A stretch of 64,000 nt of DNA from Streptomyces sp. R41 (GTDB taxonomy: Bacteria; Actinomycetota; Actinomycetes; Streptomycetales; Streptomycetaceae), in the NCBI RefSeq assembly GCF_041053055.1, contig NZ_CP163443.1, positions 1,984,001 through 2,048,000 on the forward strand, in the 5' to 3' direction. The translations under genes and the position numbers were made by a program. Below the pieces are notes generated by a model that was not told where the DNA came from, did not search any database, and saw only the letters and a program-made list of their open reading frames with translations. Shown in pieces: positions 18,447-29,651 of the stretch (its first letter is position 1; each line of letters opens with the position of its first letter).

Positions 18447-20141
18447 TCAGTCCTCGGGCAGTTCGACGGGCGCGATCTCGTCGTAGACGTCGCCGGGCCC
18501 GGGGTTGGTCGGGTCGGTCGTCCCGCCCAGCTGGTGCATGACGCCCCAGACCGCGTTCAGCGCGGTCTGCACGGCGCCCTCGGCCCAGCCGGCCGTCCAG
18601 GAGATGTCGTCGCCCGCGAGGAAGATGCCCCGCTTGTCCTCGGGCAGGGCGTCCTGCATGAAGTGGGTGAACAGGCGCCGCTGGTAGCGGTAGTGGCCCG
18701 GCAGGTTGGCCTTGAACGCGCCCATGAAGTAGGGCTCGTTCTCCCAGGACACGGTCACCGGGTTGCCGATGATGTGCTTCCTGATGTCGACCTTCGGGTA
18801 GATCTCGCCGAGCGACTTCAGCATGACCTCCATCCGCTCGTTCGCGGACAGCGGCAGCCACTTGAGGCTGTCGTCGCACCACGTGTACGAGAGGCAGATG
18901 ACGGCGGGCTTGTCCGGACCGTCGTCGAGGAGGTAGGTGCCGCGGGTCATCCGGTCGGTGAGCGTCATCGACATGACGTCACGACCCGTTTCCTCGTCCT
19001 TGTCGAGCCAGAAGGGCCGGTCGACGGGAACGAAGAGCTTGCTCGACTCCATGTAGTGGGTCCGCTCGATGGCGGTCCAGTGGTCGATCGGGAAGAGCGA
19101 GTCGTCGCAGGCGATCTTCGAGAGCAGCATCCAGGACTGGGCGGTGAAGATGGCCGACTTGAACGTACGGATGTCGCCGTTCGCGTCCGTCACCGTGATC
19201 TGGTTGCCCGCCGTGCGGTGCAGTCGGGTCACGGCCGGGCGCGGGGTGCCGTCGTGCAGCTTCGCGAGCGAGGTCCCGTACGCCCAGTGCACGATCTTCT
19301 CCGGCTCGCGCTCCCACAGGCGCAGCGGCAGCTGCTGGGAGCCGCCGACGATGCCGCGGTGGTGGTCGTCGGCCTCGGTGTAGACGACGCGCAGGATCTC
19401 CAGGATGGAGTTCGGGAAGTCGGTGTCCCAGCCGCCTGTGCCGAAGCCGACCTGGCCGAAGATCTCGCGGTGCCGGAATGACTTGAAGGACTCCGACTCG
19501 CAGAGGAAGCCGTAGAAGGTCTGGTTGTCGAGCTTCTCGACGAGCTTCGCCCAGATCTCGCGGATGCGCGGGACATCGCGCTCGCGCATGGCCTGGTTCA
19601 TGTCGGAGAAGTCGGCGCCCTCTTCGAGACAGGCGTTCCAGGCGTTCATCACATCGCGGTAGACCTGCGGCAGGTCGTCGACGGTGGTCGCGTAGTGCGA
19701 CTCGCCCTTGAGGTCGACGACCGTCGAGGGCGTCGCCTCGGCAAGGGGGTTGGGGAACGGCCGGGTCTCCAGGCCCACCAGGTCGATGTAGTGCTGGAGG
19801 GCGGTGGAGGAGGGCGGGAAGCGCATGGCGCCCATCTCGGCGGTGAGCGAGGGGTCGCACCCGTCGAAGCCGACCGTGCGCAGCCGGCCGCCGATCTCGT
19901 CGGCCTCGTACACGACGGGCTTGAGGCCCATCTTCATCAGCTCGTACGCGGCTACGATGCCGGACAGGCCGCCGCCGATGACCGCGACCTCGGTGCCGTG
20001 CTCGGTCGCGGGTATCTGGCCGAGGCCCGCGGGGTGCGCGAGGAAGTCGTCGTACGCGTACGGGAAGTCCGGGCCGAACATGGTGATCGGCGGCTGCTGC
20101 ACATCGGCGTGCTGGACGGCGTTGGGCACCGTGGACGTCAT
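18447..20141 (-). CDS. davB: L-lysine 2-monooxygenase-like flavoprotein (DavB type)
   Basis: 564 residues, about the length of Pseudomonas DavB. As I recall that sequence, similarity runs end to end: ITMFGPDFPYAYDDFLAHPAG, the FAD motif GGGLSG (56-61), FGQVGFGTGGWDTDFPNS, and the C-terminal GDDISWTAGWAEGAVQT. DavB oxidatively decarboxylates lysine to 5-aminovaleramide. The preceding gene in the operon is a DavA-type amidase that would complete the route to 5-aminovalerate. ATG at 20141 has AAGGAG eleven bases upstream. Related amino-acid monooxygenases could differ in substrate. Confidence 0.85.
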   Translation of the reverse strand: MTSTVPNAVQHADVQQPPITMFGPDFPYAYDDFLAHPAGLGQIPATEHGTEVAVIGGGLSGIVAAYELMKMGLKPVVYEADEIGGRLRTVGFDGCDPSLTAEMGAMRFPPSSTALQHYIDLVGLETRPFPNPLAEATPSTVVDLKGESHYATTVDDLPQVYRDVMNAWNACLEEGADFSDMNQAMRERDVPRIREIWAKLVEKLDNQTFYGFLCESESFKSFRHREIFGQVGFGTGGWDTDFPNSILEILRVVYTEADDHHRGIVGGSQQLPLRLWEREPEKIVHWAYGTSLAKLHDGTPRPAVTRLHRTAGNQITVTDANGDIRTFKSAIFTAQSWMLLSKIACDDSLFPIDHWTAIERTHYMESSKLFVPVDRPFWLDKDEETGRDVMSMTLTDRMTRGTYLLDDGPDKPAVICLSYTWCDDSLKWLPLSANERMEVMLKSLGEIYPKVDIRKHIIGNPVTVSWENEPYFMGAFKANLPGHYRYQRRLFTHFMQDALPEDKRGIFLAGDDISWTAGWAEGAVQTALNAVWGVMHQLGGTTDPTNPGPGDVYDEIAPVELPED

Positions 20142-20190
20142 GGGGGTACGGACTCCTTGCACAGAAAGGTGGTTCAGGGGGCGGCGAGGC

Positions 20191-20979
20191 TCAGATCAGC
20201 GACCCGTAGAAGCCGGGGCGGCGGTCCTTCAGATACGGGTTCGCCTCGCGCGAGGCCGTGAGGAAGCCGGGGTCGGCGTCGGCGAGGACCAGTTCCTCAC
20301 CGCGGCCCGCACGGGCGCGGGCGACGCCGTCGGGTCCGGCCAGCGTGGAGAGCCCGACGAACTCGAACTCCCCTTCCTGACCGACCCGGTTGACGTACGC
20401 GACGTACATCTGGTTCTCGAAGGCGCGCACCGGGACGACGGACTCCGCGACGAACTGGAACGGGTGCATCTGCGCCGTCGGCACGAGCAGGAGGTCGGTG
20501 CCGGCGAGGGCGTGCGCGCGGACGTTCTCCGGGAACTCGACGTCGTAGCAGATCATGAGGCCGACGCGCAGTCCGCCGAGCTCGGCCTGCACGACCGGCT
20601 GCTCGCCGGGCGTGAAGTGGTCGCGCTCGAAGCAGCCGAAGAGGTGAGTCTTGCGGTAGTTCGCGAGGCGGGTGCCGTCGGCGGAGATGAGCTGGGCGGA
20701 GTTGAAGACGGACTCGCCCTCGCGCTCCGGGTAGCCGTAGGCGACGGCCACGCCGTGCCGGGTGGCGATCTCGGCGATCGCGTCGGCGGAGTCGCCGTCG
20801 GCGGGCTCGGCGAGGCGGGCGATGTCGTCGCCGATCGCGTACCCGGTCAGGAACATCTCCGGCGCCACGAGCAGCCCGGCGCCCGCGGCGGCGGCACGAC
20901 CCGTGGCCTCGTCGAGCACCTTGAGGTTCTCGACGACCGAGCCGGGGCGGCCGGAGCTCTGGAGCAGGGCTGTGCGCAT
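20191..20979 (-). CDS. davA: 5-aminovaleramidase-like carbon-nitrogen hydrolase (DavA type)
   Basis: 262 residues of the nitrilase/amidase superfamily, the size of DavA. The catalytic triad is visible: Glu41 (APEMF), Lys110 (YRKTHLF) and Cys144 (ICYDVEFPE). DavA hydrolyses 5-aminovaleramide to 5-aminovalerate and ammonia. It is first in a two-gene operon with davB, 49 bases apart. The array of CGTTGCG motifs 80-140 bases upstream is shared with the amino-acid permease gene at 33793. Confidence 0.85.
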   Translation of the reverse strand: MRTALLQSSGRPGSVVENLKVLDEATGRAAAAGAGLLVAPEMFLTGYAIGDDIARLAEPADGDSADAIAEIATRHGVAVAYGYPEREGESVFNSAQLISADGTRLANYRKTHLFGCFERDHFTPGEQPVVQAELGGLRVGLMICYDVEFPENVRAHALAGTDLLLVPTAQMHPFQFVAESVVPVRAFENQMYVAYVNRVGQEGEFEFVGLSTLAGPDGVARARAGRGEELVLADADPGFLTASREANPYLKDRRPGFYGSLI

Positions 20980-21059
20980 GCGTGATCCTCACCGGTACGG
21001 AGGGTTTGAGGGGCCAGATAGACGGTACGGGCGGCGGGCTCGGCCGGACAAGAAGAACC

Positions 21060-21120
21060 CGTTGCGCGCCACTGAACGAATCGTTGCGTGCCCCGGGGGC
21101 CCGGCGGCGATTCGTTGCGC
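21060..21120. promoter_or_regulatory. CGTTGCG motif array upstream of davA
   Basis: Three copies in one orientation: CGTTGCGCG (21060-21068), ATCGTTGCGT (21080-21089) and TTCGTTGCGC (21111-21120). The last two 10-mers recur exactly in the array at 33941-34020 before the amino-acid permease. Multiple degenerate sites suit an Lrp-type regulator, which is encoded beside that permease. Confidence 0.5.
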
Positions 21121-21275
21121 ACCCTCAGACGTAGCCCGGATCCCCCTTGAGGCGCAGGTCACAGGCATGGCCCCCACCGGACGGCGGAGGGGCGGTGACA
21201 TCCACGGCACGATGTGCCCGCCGGACGTCGGCGGAACAGTGGTGACTGTCCACTTCACCTGCAGAAAGGACCGTC

Positions 21276-21827
21276 ATGAGCCGCCTCGACCGTCGTACGG
21301 AGCTCATCGCGCTCGGCGCCGCCGTGCTCCTCTCCGCCGGAGCGGCCGGATCCGCCGTGGCGTCCGGCACCGGGCATCAGGACAAGCAGGAGGCCGCCGC
21401 CCTCACCGGCACCGCCAAGCTGTACCGGTCGGCGGGCGACGACATCACGTTCTCCTTCGACGCGCACCTGGCGGCCAAGGACAACGACGATCCACTGAAG
21501 GCCACCGGCACCTTCGAGTGGAGTCACTACATCGCCGGCGACGGGGCCTGGGCGAAGGCCAAGGTCGACTGTCTGCTCACCGGGGGCAAGGTGGCCGTCG
21601 TCTCGGGGGTGATCACCGACTCCGACCTGCCCGGCGCGAAGGGCAGGCGGGTCGGCATCACGGTGCACGACCTCGGCCACCACGACCGGCTGGGATACAG
21701 CTGGGCGTCGGTCGGTGATCCGGTGGAGACCAAGGACCTGCCGAAGTGTGTCGGCTCCGCACCCTTCGAGAAGGTGAAGCGGGGCACCGGCGACTACACG
21801 GTCGTGCCCTGGCATCCCGCGTTCTGA
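21276..21827 (+). CDS. Secreted hypothetical protein
   Basis: 183 residues. Signal peptide about 1-30 (core LIALGAAVLLSAGAAGSAVA). The mature part looks beta-rich (DDITFSFDAHLAAKDNDDPL, ATGTFEWSHYIAG) and ends in WHPAF. Two cysteines (CLLTGG and KCVGS) could form a disulfide. No family recognised. It converges on the conservon genes. Confidence 0.75.
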   Translation: MSRLDRRTELIALGAAVLLSAGAAGSAVASGTGHQDKQEAAALTGTAKLYRSAGDDITFSFDAHLAAKDNDDPLKATGTFEWSHYIAGDGAWAKAKVDCLLTGGKVAVVSGVITDSDLPGAKGRRVGITVHDLGHHDRLGYSWASVGDPVETKDLPKCVGSAPFEKVKRGTGDYTVVPWHPAF

Positions 21828-21894
21828 GCGACCCCGGGGAAGCGCGTGCACGCCCCCCGACCTGCTTGGTTCTCCCCTGGCCCGCGTCCGGTTC

Positions 21895-22275
21895 TCACAG
21901 CTCGCGCAGCCGCTCCACGATCTCGCGCAGCAGCTCCGGGTCGGCCGCCGGCCCGCCCGGCGCCGTCCGCCGCGGTGCGTCGATGCGCACCAGACGGGCC
22001 TCTGCCAGGTCGCCGAGCAGCACCCGGACGACGGTCAGGGGCAGGTCGGCGTCCGCGGCGAGCTCGACGACCGGCCGGGATCCCCGGCGCACCAGGTCGA
22101 GCAGGGCGGCGCGGACGTGGTCGACGCCCGGCTGCCCCTCGTCCGTCTCCACGGCTGTGACCTGCGACATCAGATCGATCGTGTGCCGGTTCGAGGGCCG
22201 TGTCCGGCCCCGTGTCACGGTGTAGGGCCGCACCATCGAGCCGGTCTCGTCCTCGTACCAGTGGTCGTCGGTCAC
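21895..22275 (-). CDS. DUF742 protein (conservon CvnC type)
   Basis: 126 residues, DUF742 fold with a winged-helix-like part: YTVTRGRTRPSNR at the N-terminus, then a LIxLVRRGSRPVVELAADADLPLTVVRVLLGDL-like segment. In Streptomyces conservons it links the kinase/roadblock pair to the CvnD GTPase in a G-protein-coupled-like complex. Here it is the last gene: no GTPase follows, and an unrelated secreted-protein gene converges 67 bases away. Seven bases separate it from the roadblock gene. Confidence 0.88.
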   Translation of the reverse strand: MTDDHWYEDETGSMVRPYTVTRGRTRPSNRHTIDLMSQVTAVETDEGQPGVDHVRAALLDLVRRGSRPVVELAADADLPLTVVRVLLGDLAEARLVRIDAPRRTAPGGPAADPELLREIVERLREL

Positions 22276-22282
22276 GGCCGGA

Positions 22283-22763
22283 TCAGGGGCCCGCGGGGTC
22301 GTCGGCCGACCGTACGGCGGCGGCCATGTGGCGGCCGACGCGGCGGACGAGCAACGCCATCTCGTGGGCGAGCTGTCCCACGTCCGTCTGCACCTCGCTC
22401 AGGACGGCCAGCCGACTGCCGTCGCCCGCCGGGGTGATGAAGAGGTAGGCGTCATCGAGCATCACCATGGTCTGGCGCACCTCCCCCGCGGCGAAGCGCT
22501 CGCCGGCCGACCGGGCGAGGCTGTGAAAGCCGGAGCAGACCGCGGCGAGGTGCTCGATGTCCCCTCTTCGCATGCCGTCGGAGCAGCTCAGCGGAAGGCC
22601 GTCGGCGGTGAGGAGCACGGCCTGGCGGACGTGATCGGTTCGGGCCACGAGGTCGTCGAGCAGCCAGCCGACGTCCGTGCCGGGCCGGTCGGGGGTGGTG
22701 CCGGGCGCTTCGGGGGTGCTGCCCGGGAACTCGGAGAGCCGGGCGGGATGCTCAGGCGTCTGG

Positions 22764-22774
<11 letters not shown>
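22283..22774 (-). CDS. Roadblock/LC7 protein (conservon CvnB type)
   Basis: 163 residues. A Pro/Thr-rich N-terminal tail (1-33) precedes a roadblock domain: LDDLVARTDHVRQAVLLTADG, then AVCSGFHSLARSAGERF and MLDDAYLFITPAGDGS. Such proteins act as scaffolds for small GTPases. ATG at 22774 overlaps the kinase stop by eleven bases; the open frame further upstream is the shadow of the kinase gene. Confidence 0.9.
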
Positions 22775-25121
<2,347 letters not shown>

Positions 25122-25313
25122 GGGTCTCCCCAGAACGGCAGGACGGTCGGGTGGCCGGGTGACGTGTGGTTACCCATCGGTGTTACCCGCTGGTAGCGAG
25201 CGCGGATCAACCTACGGGATGGCGCACCCGGACCGCAATGGCTTCCTGGACACTGACTCCCGGTTCAATACGCCCGGCGTGCTCGGTCGGTTCAACGCGC
25301 GGTGCGTGCCCGG

Positions 25314-26798
25314 TCAGTCGGCGCCGGGCACGGTGAAGGTGGTGACGACCGCGGCGTGGTCCGACGGCCATTCGTTGCCGGCGACGTCGGGCCAGGGGCG
25401 TGGTGTGCCGCTGACGAACGTGCGCGAGTCGAGCACGTGCAGGCCGCGATGCAGGACGAAGTCGATCCGGTCCTGGGGCTCGGGCCGCCCACTGCCGTCC
25501 TCGTGCTCCACGTGGATCGGCGACCAGGTGTGCCCCGGATCCCGTACGGGGTCGGGGTGGGCCTCGCGGTAGGAGTCGCGCAGGCCCGCCTCCTCGGCGG
25601 CCTTGGTCACGGGCCACTCGACGTCCGGCCGGTCCAGGTGCGAGGGAGCGTTGAAGTCACCGACCAGCACGACGGGGGTGGCGTCGGTGGCGGACTCGGC
25701 GATCCGCCGGAGGATCTCCCTCATCTGCTCCAGCCGTACGGCTTCGTGGGCGATGAGCTCGTCCGCCGGGAGCCGGTCGAAGGCGGCCTCGTACGGCCCG
25801 TACGGCGTGTAGTCGAGGTGAGCGCTCCAGACGTCCACCTCCTGCCCGCCGTCCAGCCGGATCCGGACGCCGGTCCCCCCGTAGAAACCGACGTCCGGGT
25901 CGCCCAGGCGGGCGGTGATCGGGTAGCGGCTGATGACGCCGAGGTTCTCGCCCGCCCGGTGGTGGTGCCAGCCGAGAGCCTCGGCGAGTTCCTGGGCCGA
26001 GTTCCCGTAGGTCTCCTGGAGGCCGACCACGTCCGCGCCCGTCTCCGCGATGGTCTTGAGCTGCTTCTCGCGGTGGTCCTCGACCTTGGTGCCGCCGTAC
26101 CAGAGGTTCCAGCTCATCACCCGCAGCTCGCGGGGCGCGACCATGGCGCGCAGCCGTGCCGGGGTAACCTCCTCCAGGCTGGCGAGGACGGTGCGCCCGG
26201 CCGCGGGGGCGATCGGCGCGAGGGAGGGCACCGCGAGTACGGCGCAGCCCGCCGCCTCGGCGGAGGCGACGCCCGTCTGGGTGTCCTCGACGGCGACGCA
26301 CGCGGCGGGCTCGACCCCCAGGGCGTGACAGGCGGCGAGGTAGGGGTCCGGGGCCGGCTTGGTGCGCTCGGTGTCGTCGGCGGTGACGGATACGGCGAAG
26401 TGTCCCGCACCGAGGGCCTCCAGGACGGTGTCGGCGACCGCGCGCGGTGATGCGGTGACGAGGGCGGTGGGGACGCCCTCGCGCACCAGTTCCTGCAGGA
26501 GTCGCAGCGCCCCCGGCCTGGGCACGATGCCGGTGCGGACGCGGTCCGCGAACTCCCGGTGCAGCTCGGCGGCGATCTCCTCGGACGGGGCGTCCGTGAT
26601 CCCGCCCAGCCAGGCCGCGGTGTATTCGACGGGCCGCCCGAGCACCTCCGCCTGGTCGGCGCCCGTCAGCGGACGCCCGAGCCGGTCGGCCACCTGCTCC
26701 ACCGCCTCCCACCACAGTCGCTCGGTGTCCACGAGCGTGCCGTCCATGTCGAACAGAACGGCCTGGAGGGTGAGTTGGGGGGTGGTGCGGTGGGTCAC
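25314..26798 (-). CDS. HAD phosphatase fused to endonuclease/exonuclease/phosphatase (EEP) domain
   Basis: 494 residues in one frame. Residues 1-215 are a beta-phosphoglucomutase-like HAD hydrolase: LFDMDGTLVDTE (nucleophile Asp), VTASPR, KPAPDPYLAAC and VEDTQTGV. Residues about 222-494 are an EEP-fold hydrolase: MSWNLWYGG, GLQETYG, VLVGDFNAPSH, DRIDFVLH and SDHAAVV, all key residues present. Fusing a phosphomonoesterase to a phosphodiesterase-type fold suggests stepwise attack on organophosphates; inference. It ends the strand run begun by the ABC importer, 67 bases after the ATPase gene, so it probably acts on the imported compound. Confidence 0.87.
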   Translation of the reverse strand: MTHRTTPQLTLQAVLFDMDGTLVDTERLWWEAVEQVADRLGRPLTGADQAEVLGRPVEYTAAWLGGITDAPSEEIAAELHREFADRVRTGIVPRPGALRLLQELVREGVPTALVTASPRAVADTVLEALGAGHFAVSVTADDTERTKPAPDPYLAACHALGVEPAACVAVEDTQTGVASAEAAGCAVLAVPSLAPIAPAAGRTVLASLEEVTPARLRAMVAPRELRVMSWNLWYGGTKVEDHREKQLKTIAETGADVVGLQETYGNSAQELAEALGWHHHRAGENLGVISRYPITARLGDPDVGFYGGTGVRIRLDGGQEVDVWSAHLDYTPYGPYEAAFDRLPADELIAHEAVRLEQMREILRRIAESATDATPVVLVGDFNAPSHLDRPDVEWPVTKAAEEAGLRDSYREAHPDPVRDPGHTWSPIHVEHEDGSGRPEPQDRIDFVLHRGLHVLDSRTFVSGTPRPWPDVAGNEWPSDHAAVVTTFTVPGAD

Positions 26799-26865
26799 GG
26801 CGCTCTCTTTCGTCGGTGGGGGGGTCTCGGTGGCCGGGCTTCGGCGTGCCGAACCCGGCTCTTCT

Positions 26866-27942
26866 TCAGTGCGTACGCTCGGCGACCAGCACCGCCCGCT
26901 CCGGCAGGCTCACCGTCACGGCGGCACCCGAAGCGAGCGCCGCGGCCTCGTGGGTGGGCAGGTCGGCCTTGACCTCGGTGCCGTCGGTGAGCCGCACGGT
27001 GACCCGGGTGGCCGCCCCGAGGAACGCGGTGGCCACGACGCGCGCGTCACCGGCCTTGTCCGGGCGCACCCGCACCGCCTCTGGCCGTACGAGCACATCC
27101 ACCTCCCGTACGGCGGGGGCGTCCCCGTCCACCGGCAGCCGCTGACCGAGTACCTCGACCGTCTCGCCGTCCAGATGTCCGGGAATCCGGCTCATCGTGC
27201 CCACGAACTCGGCGACGAAGGCGGTGGCGGGACGCCCGTACAACTCGGCCGGCGCGGCGCACTGTTCGAGCCGACCGGCCCGCATGACCGCGACCCGGTC
27301 CGCCATGGACAACGCCTCTTCCTGATCGTGCGTCACGAACAGGGTGGTGATGCCGAGCTCCTGCTGGAGCCGGCGGATCTCCTCGCGGAGCGTGAGCCGC
27401 ACCTTGGCGTCGAGCGCGGAGAGCGGTTCGTCGAGCAACAGCACGCGCGGCCGCAGGGCGAGCGCGCGGGCCAGCGCGATGCGCTGCTGCTGGCCGCCGG
27501 AGAGCTGGTGCGGGAACCGCTCGCCCTTGTCGGCCAGACCCACGAGGTCGAGCAACTCGGCGGCGCGGCCGCGCCGTTCGGCCGTGCGCACCTTGCGCAT
27601 GCGCAGCCCGAAGGCCACGTTGTCGAGGGCGCTCAGATGCGGGAAGAGGCTGTAGGACTGGAAGACCATCCCGGCGTCGCGGCGGTGCGCCGGGACGCGC
27701 GTGACGTCCTGGCCGTCCACCAACACCTCACCGGAGTCGGGGTGTTCGAACCCGGCGAGCATGCGCAGCGCGGTGGTCTTGCCGCAGCCGGACGGGCCGA
27801 GCAGGGCGAGGAGTTCGCCGGGCTGAACGGTCAGGTCCAGCCCGTCGAGGGCTACGGTCGGGCCGAACTCCCGGCGCAGTCCCCGGAATTCGACGGTGGC
27901 GGCCTTGGGGTCGGCGGCCTTCTCAAGCGTGGTGACGGTCAT
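26866..27942 (-). CDS. ABC importer ATP-binding protein (PotA/FbpC/PhnT type)
   Basis: 358 residues. Walker A GPSGCGKTT (49-57), signature LSGGQQQR, Walker B LLLDEPLSALD, H-loop VTHDQEEAL, then a C-terminal TOBE-like domain (about 280-355). Typical of spermidine/Fe3+/2-aminoethylphosphonate importers. It lies three bases after the second permease gene in an SBP-permease-permease-ATPase order. Confidence 0.92.
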   Translation of the reverse strand: MTVTTLEKAADPKAATVEFRGLRREFGPTVALDGLDLTVQPGELLALLGPSGCGKTTALRMLAGFEHPDSGEVLVDGQDVTRVPAHRRDAGMVFQSYSLFPHLSALDNVAFGLRMRKVRTAERRGRAAELLDLVGLADKGERFPHQLSGGQQQRIALARALALRPRVLLLDEPLSALDAKVRLTLREEIRRLQQELGITTLFVTHDQEEALSMADRVAVMRAGRLEQCAAPAELYGRPATAFVAEFVGTMSRIPGHLDGETVEVLGQRLPVDGDAPAVREVDVLVRPEAVRVRPDKAGDARVVATAFLGAATRVTVRLTDGTEVKADLPTHEAAALASGAAVTVSLPERAVLVAERTH

Positions 27943-27945
27943 GGT

Positions 27946-28758
27946 TCATCCCCGGGAAGCGGTACGGGAGCGCCCACCGAGCCCGGCGAGCGAGAGGAGC
28001 AGGGCCCAGGTGACCAGCAGACTGAGCACGGAGACGGCGACGGACAGCTGGGCCTGCGAGCCGCCGACGCTGTAGATCCACACGGCGAACGGCTGGAAGC
28101 CGAGCAGCTGGGCGACCGTGAACTCGCCGAGGACCAGCGCCAGCGTGAGGAAGGAGGCGTTGAGCAGCGCCCCGCGCAGATTGGGCAGCACGACCCGGAC
28201 CAGCGCCTGCGGCCAGCCCGCGCCGCAACTCCGCGCGGCCTCCACCAGCGTGCGTACGTCGATGGCGCGCAGCCCGGCGTCCAGCGCCCGGTACACGAAC
28301 GGCAGCGCCATCACGACGTACGCGAGGACGAGCACGAACGGGAAGTCGGGGTTCTGGATCGCCACGAACGTCTGGAACAGCGGCGTACGCGAGAGGTGCT
28401 CGGGCCCCCACTTCAGTACGGTGGCGATCCCGGCGACGAAGGCGATCGGCGGAACGACCAGCGGCAGTGAGCACACCACCTCGACGACCGGCCGCAGCCG
28501 GGGCGCCCCGAGCCGCAGCGCGACCATCGCGGGCACCATCAGGAACAGCACCACGGCGATGGTGGCGGCGGCCAGTTCCAGGGAGAGCAGCAGGCTGGAG
28601 ACGAAGCCGTCGGTGGAGACGATCTGGCTGTACGCGTCGAAGGTGACGCCCTGGCCCGGCACGTCGACCGTGAAGATCACCGAGGCGGCCAGCGGGACCA
28701 GGAAGTACAGCGCGGCGCAGCCGAGGACGACCCAGCGCCACAGATTCAGGCGAGCCAT
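27946..28758 (-). CDS. ABC importer permease (second subunit)
   Basis: 270 residues, about six TM segments. The EAA loop is VEAARSCGAGWPQALVRVVLP (near residues 165-185), which docks with the ATPase. ATG at 28758 lies within the end of the upstream permease gene (13-base overlap), and the longer upstream frame is not protein-like. Similar to the second permease of PhnV/PotC-type systems. Confidence 0.9.
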   Translation of the reverse strand: MARLNLWRWVVLGCAALYFLVPLAASVIFTVDVPGQGVTFDAYSQIVSTDGFVSSLLLSLELAAATIAVVLFLMVPAMVALRLGAPRLRPVVEVVCSLPLVVPPIAFVAGIATVLKWGPEHLSRTPLFQTFVAIQNPDFPFVLVLAYVVMALPFVYRALDAGLRAIDVRTLVEAARSCGAGWPQALVRVVLPNLRGALLNASFLTLALVLGEFTVAQLLGFQPFAVWIYSVGGSQAQLSVAVSVLSLLVTWALLLSLAGLGGRSRTASRG

Positions 28759-29651
28759 CGCGCACTCCGTCGTTGCAGGGGCAGGTACACGGCCATGACG
28801 AGGCCCGCGATGAGGACCATGTCGAGGCTGAGGGCGAGCGCCACGTTCTCCTGGCCGACCAGCACGTTGCCGGAGATGGCGTCGGCGATCTGCAGGGTGA
28901 CCAGCGGAACCGCGCTGCCCACCATCGCCGCCGCGGTGGCGTACGCGGCGAAGGCGCTGCCGAAGAGCAGCACCAGCCCGCCGAGCAGCGAGGGCGCGAG
29001 AACGGGCAGCGCCACGTGCCGCCAGTACTGGACGGAGGTGGCGCCGTTGTTCTGCGCGGCCTCGCGCCACTGGGAACGCAGACCCTCAAGGGCGGGCGTG
29101 ATGGTGAGGACCATCAGCGGGATCAGGAAGTACAGGTAGACGATGACCAGACCCCAGAAGCTGTAGAGGTTCCAGCCCTTGTCGGTCAGGCCCAAGTGCC
29201 GCGTCAGCACACCGGAGTTGCCGAGGGTGGCGACGAACGCGAAGGCCAGCGGCACGCCGCCGAAGTTGGCGAGGACGCCGGACGCGGTCAGCACGGCCTC
29301 GCGCAGCGCGCGGAAGCGGGAGGTCACCACGGCCTGGGCGAGCGGCAGTCCGAGGACGGTCGCGATGCCCGCGGAGACGGCGGACAGTTTGACGCTGCCG
29401 ATCAGGGCGGTGAGGTACGCGCCCTTCAGCGAGCCGGTCAGATTGGCCGTGGTGTACGACGTGGCGCCGGTGGCCTGGTCCTTGACCGTGAAGGCGCCGT
29501 TCAGCATGGCCAGCGCGGGGATCCCGAAGGCGATGGCCACGACGACGAGCAGCGGGACGACGGCGAGCCAGCCTGGGGCGCGGCGCCGCCGCTGCTTGTC
29601 AGCAGCGGCGGGCACCACGTCGGCCGGGACCTCGGTGAGGACGGTGGTCAT
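28746..29651 (-). CDS. ABC importer permease (first subunit)
   Basis: 301 residues, about six TM segments with a cytoplasmic Arg-rich N-terminus. EAA loop: WREAAQNNGATSVQYWRHVALP. ATG at 29651 overlaps the SBP stop (ATGA), so the importer genes are translationally coupled. PhnU/PotB-like. Confidence 0.9.
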   Translation of the reverse strand: MTTVLTEVPADVVPAAADKQRRRRAPGWLAVVPLLVVVAIAFGIPALAMLNGAFTVKDQATGATSYTTANLTGSLKGAYLTALIGSVKLSAVSAGIATVLGLPLAQAVVTSRFRALREAVLTASGVLANFGGVPLAFAFVATLGNSGVLTRHLGLTDKGWNLYSFWGLVIVYLYFLIPLMVLTITPALEGLRSQWREAAQNNGATSVQYWRHVALPVLAPSLLGGLVLLFGSAFAAYATAAAMVGSAVPLVTLQIADAISGNVLVGQENVALALSLDMVLIAGLVMAVYLPLQRRSARWLA

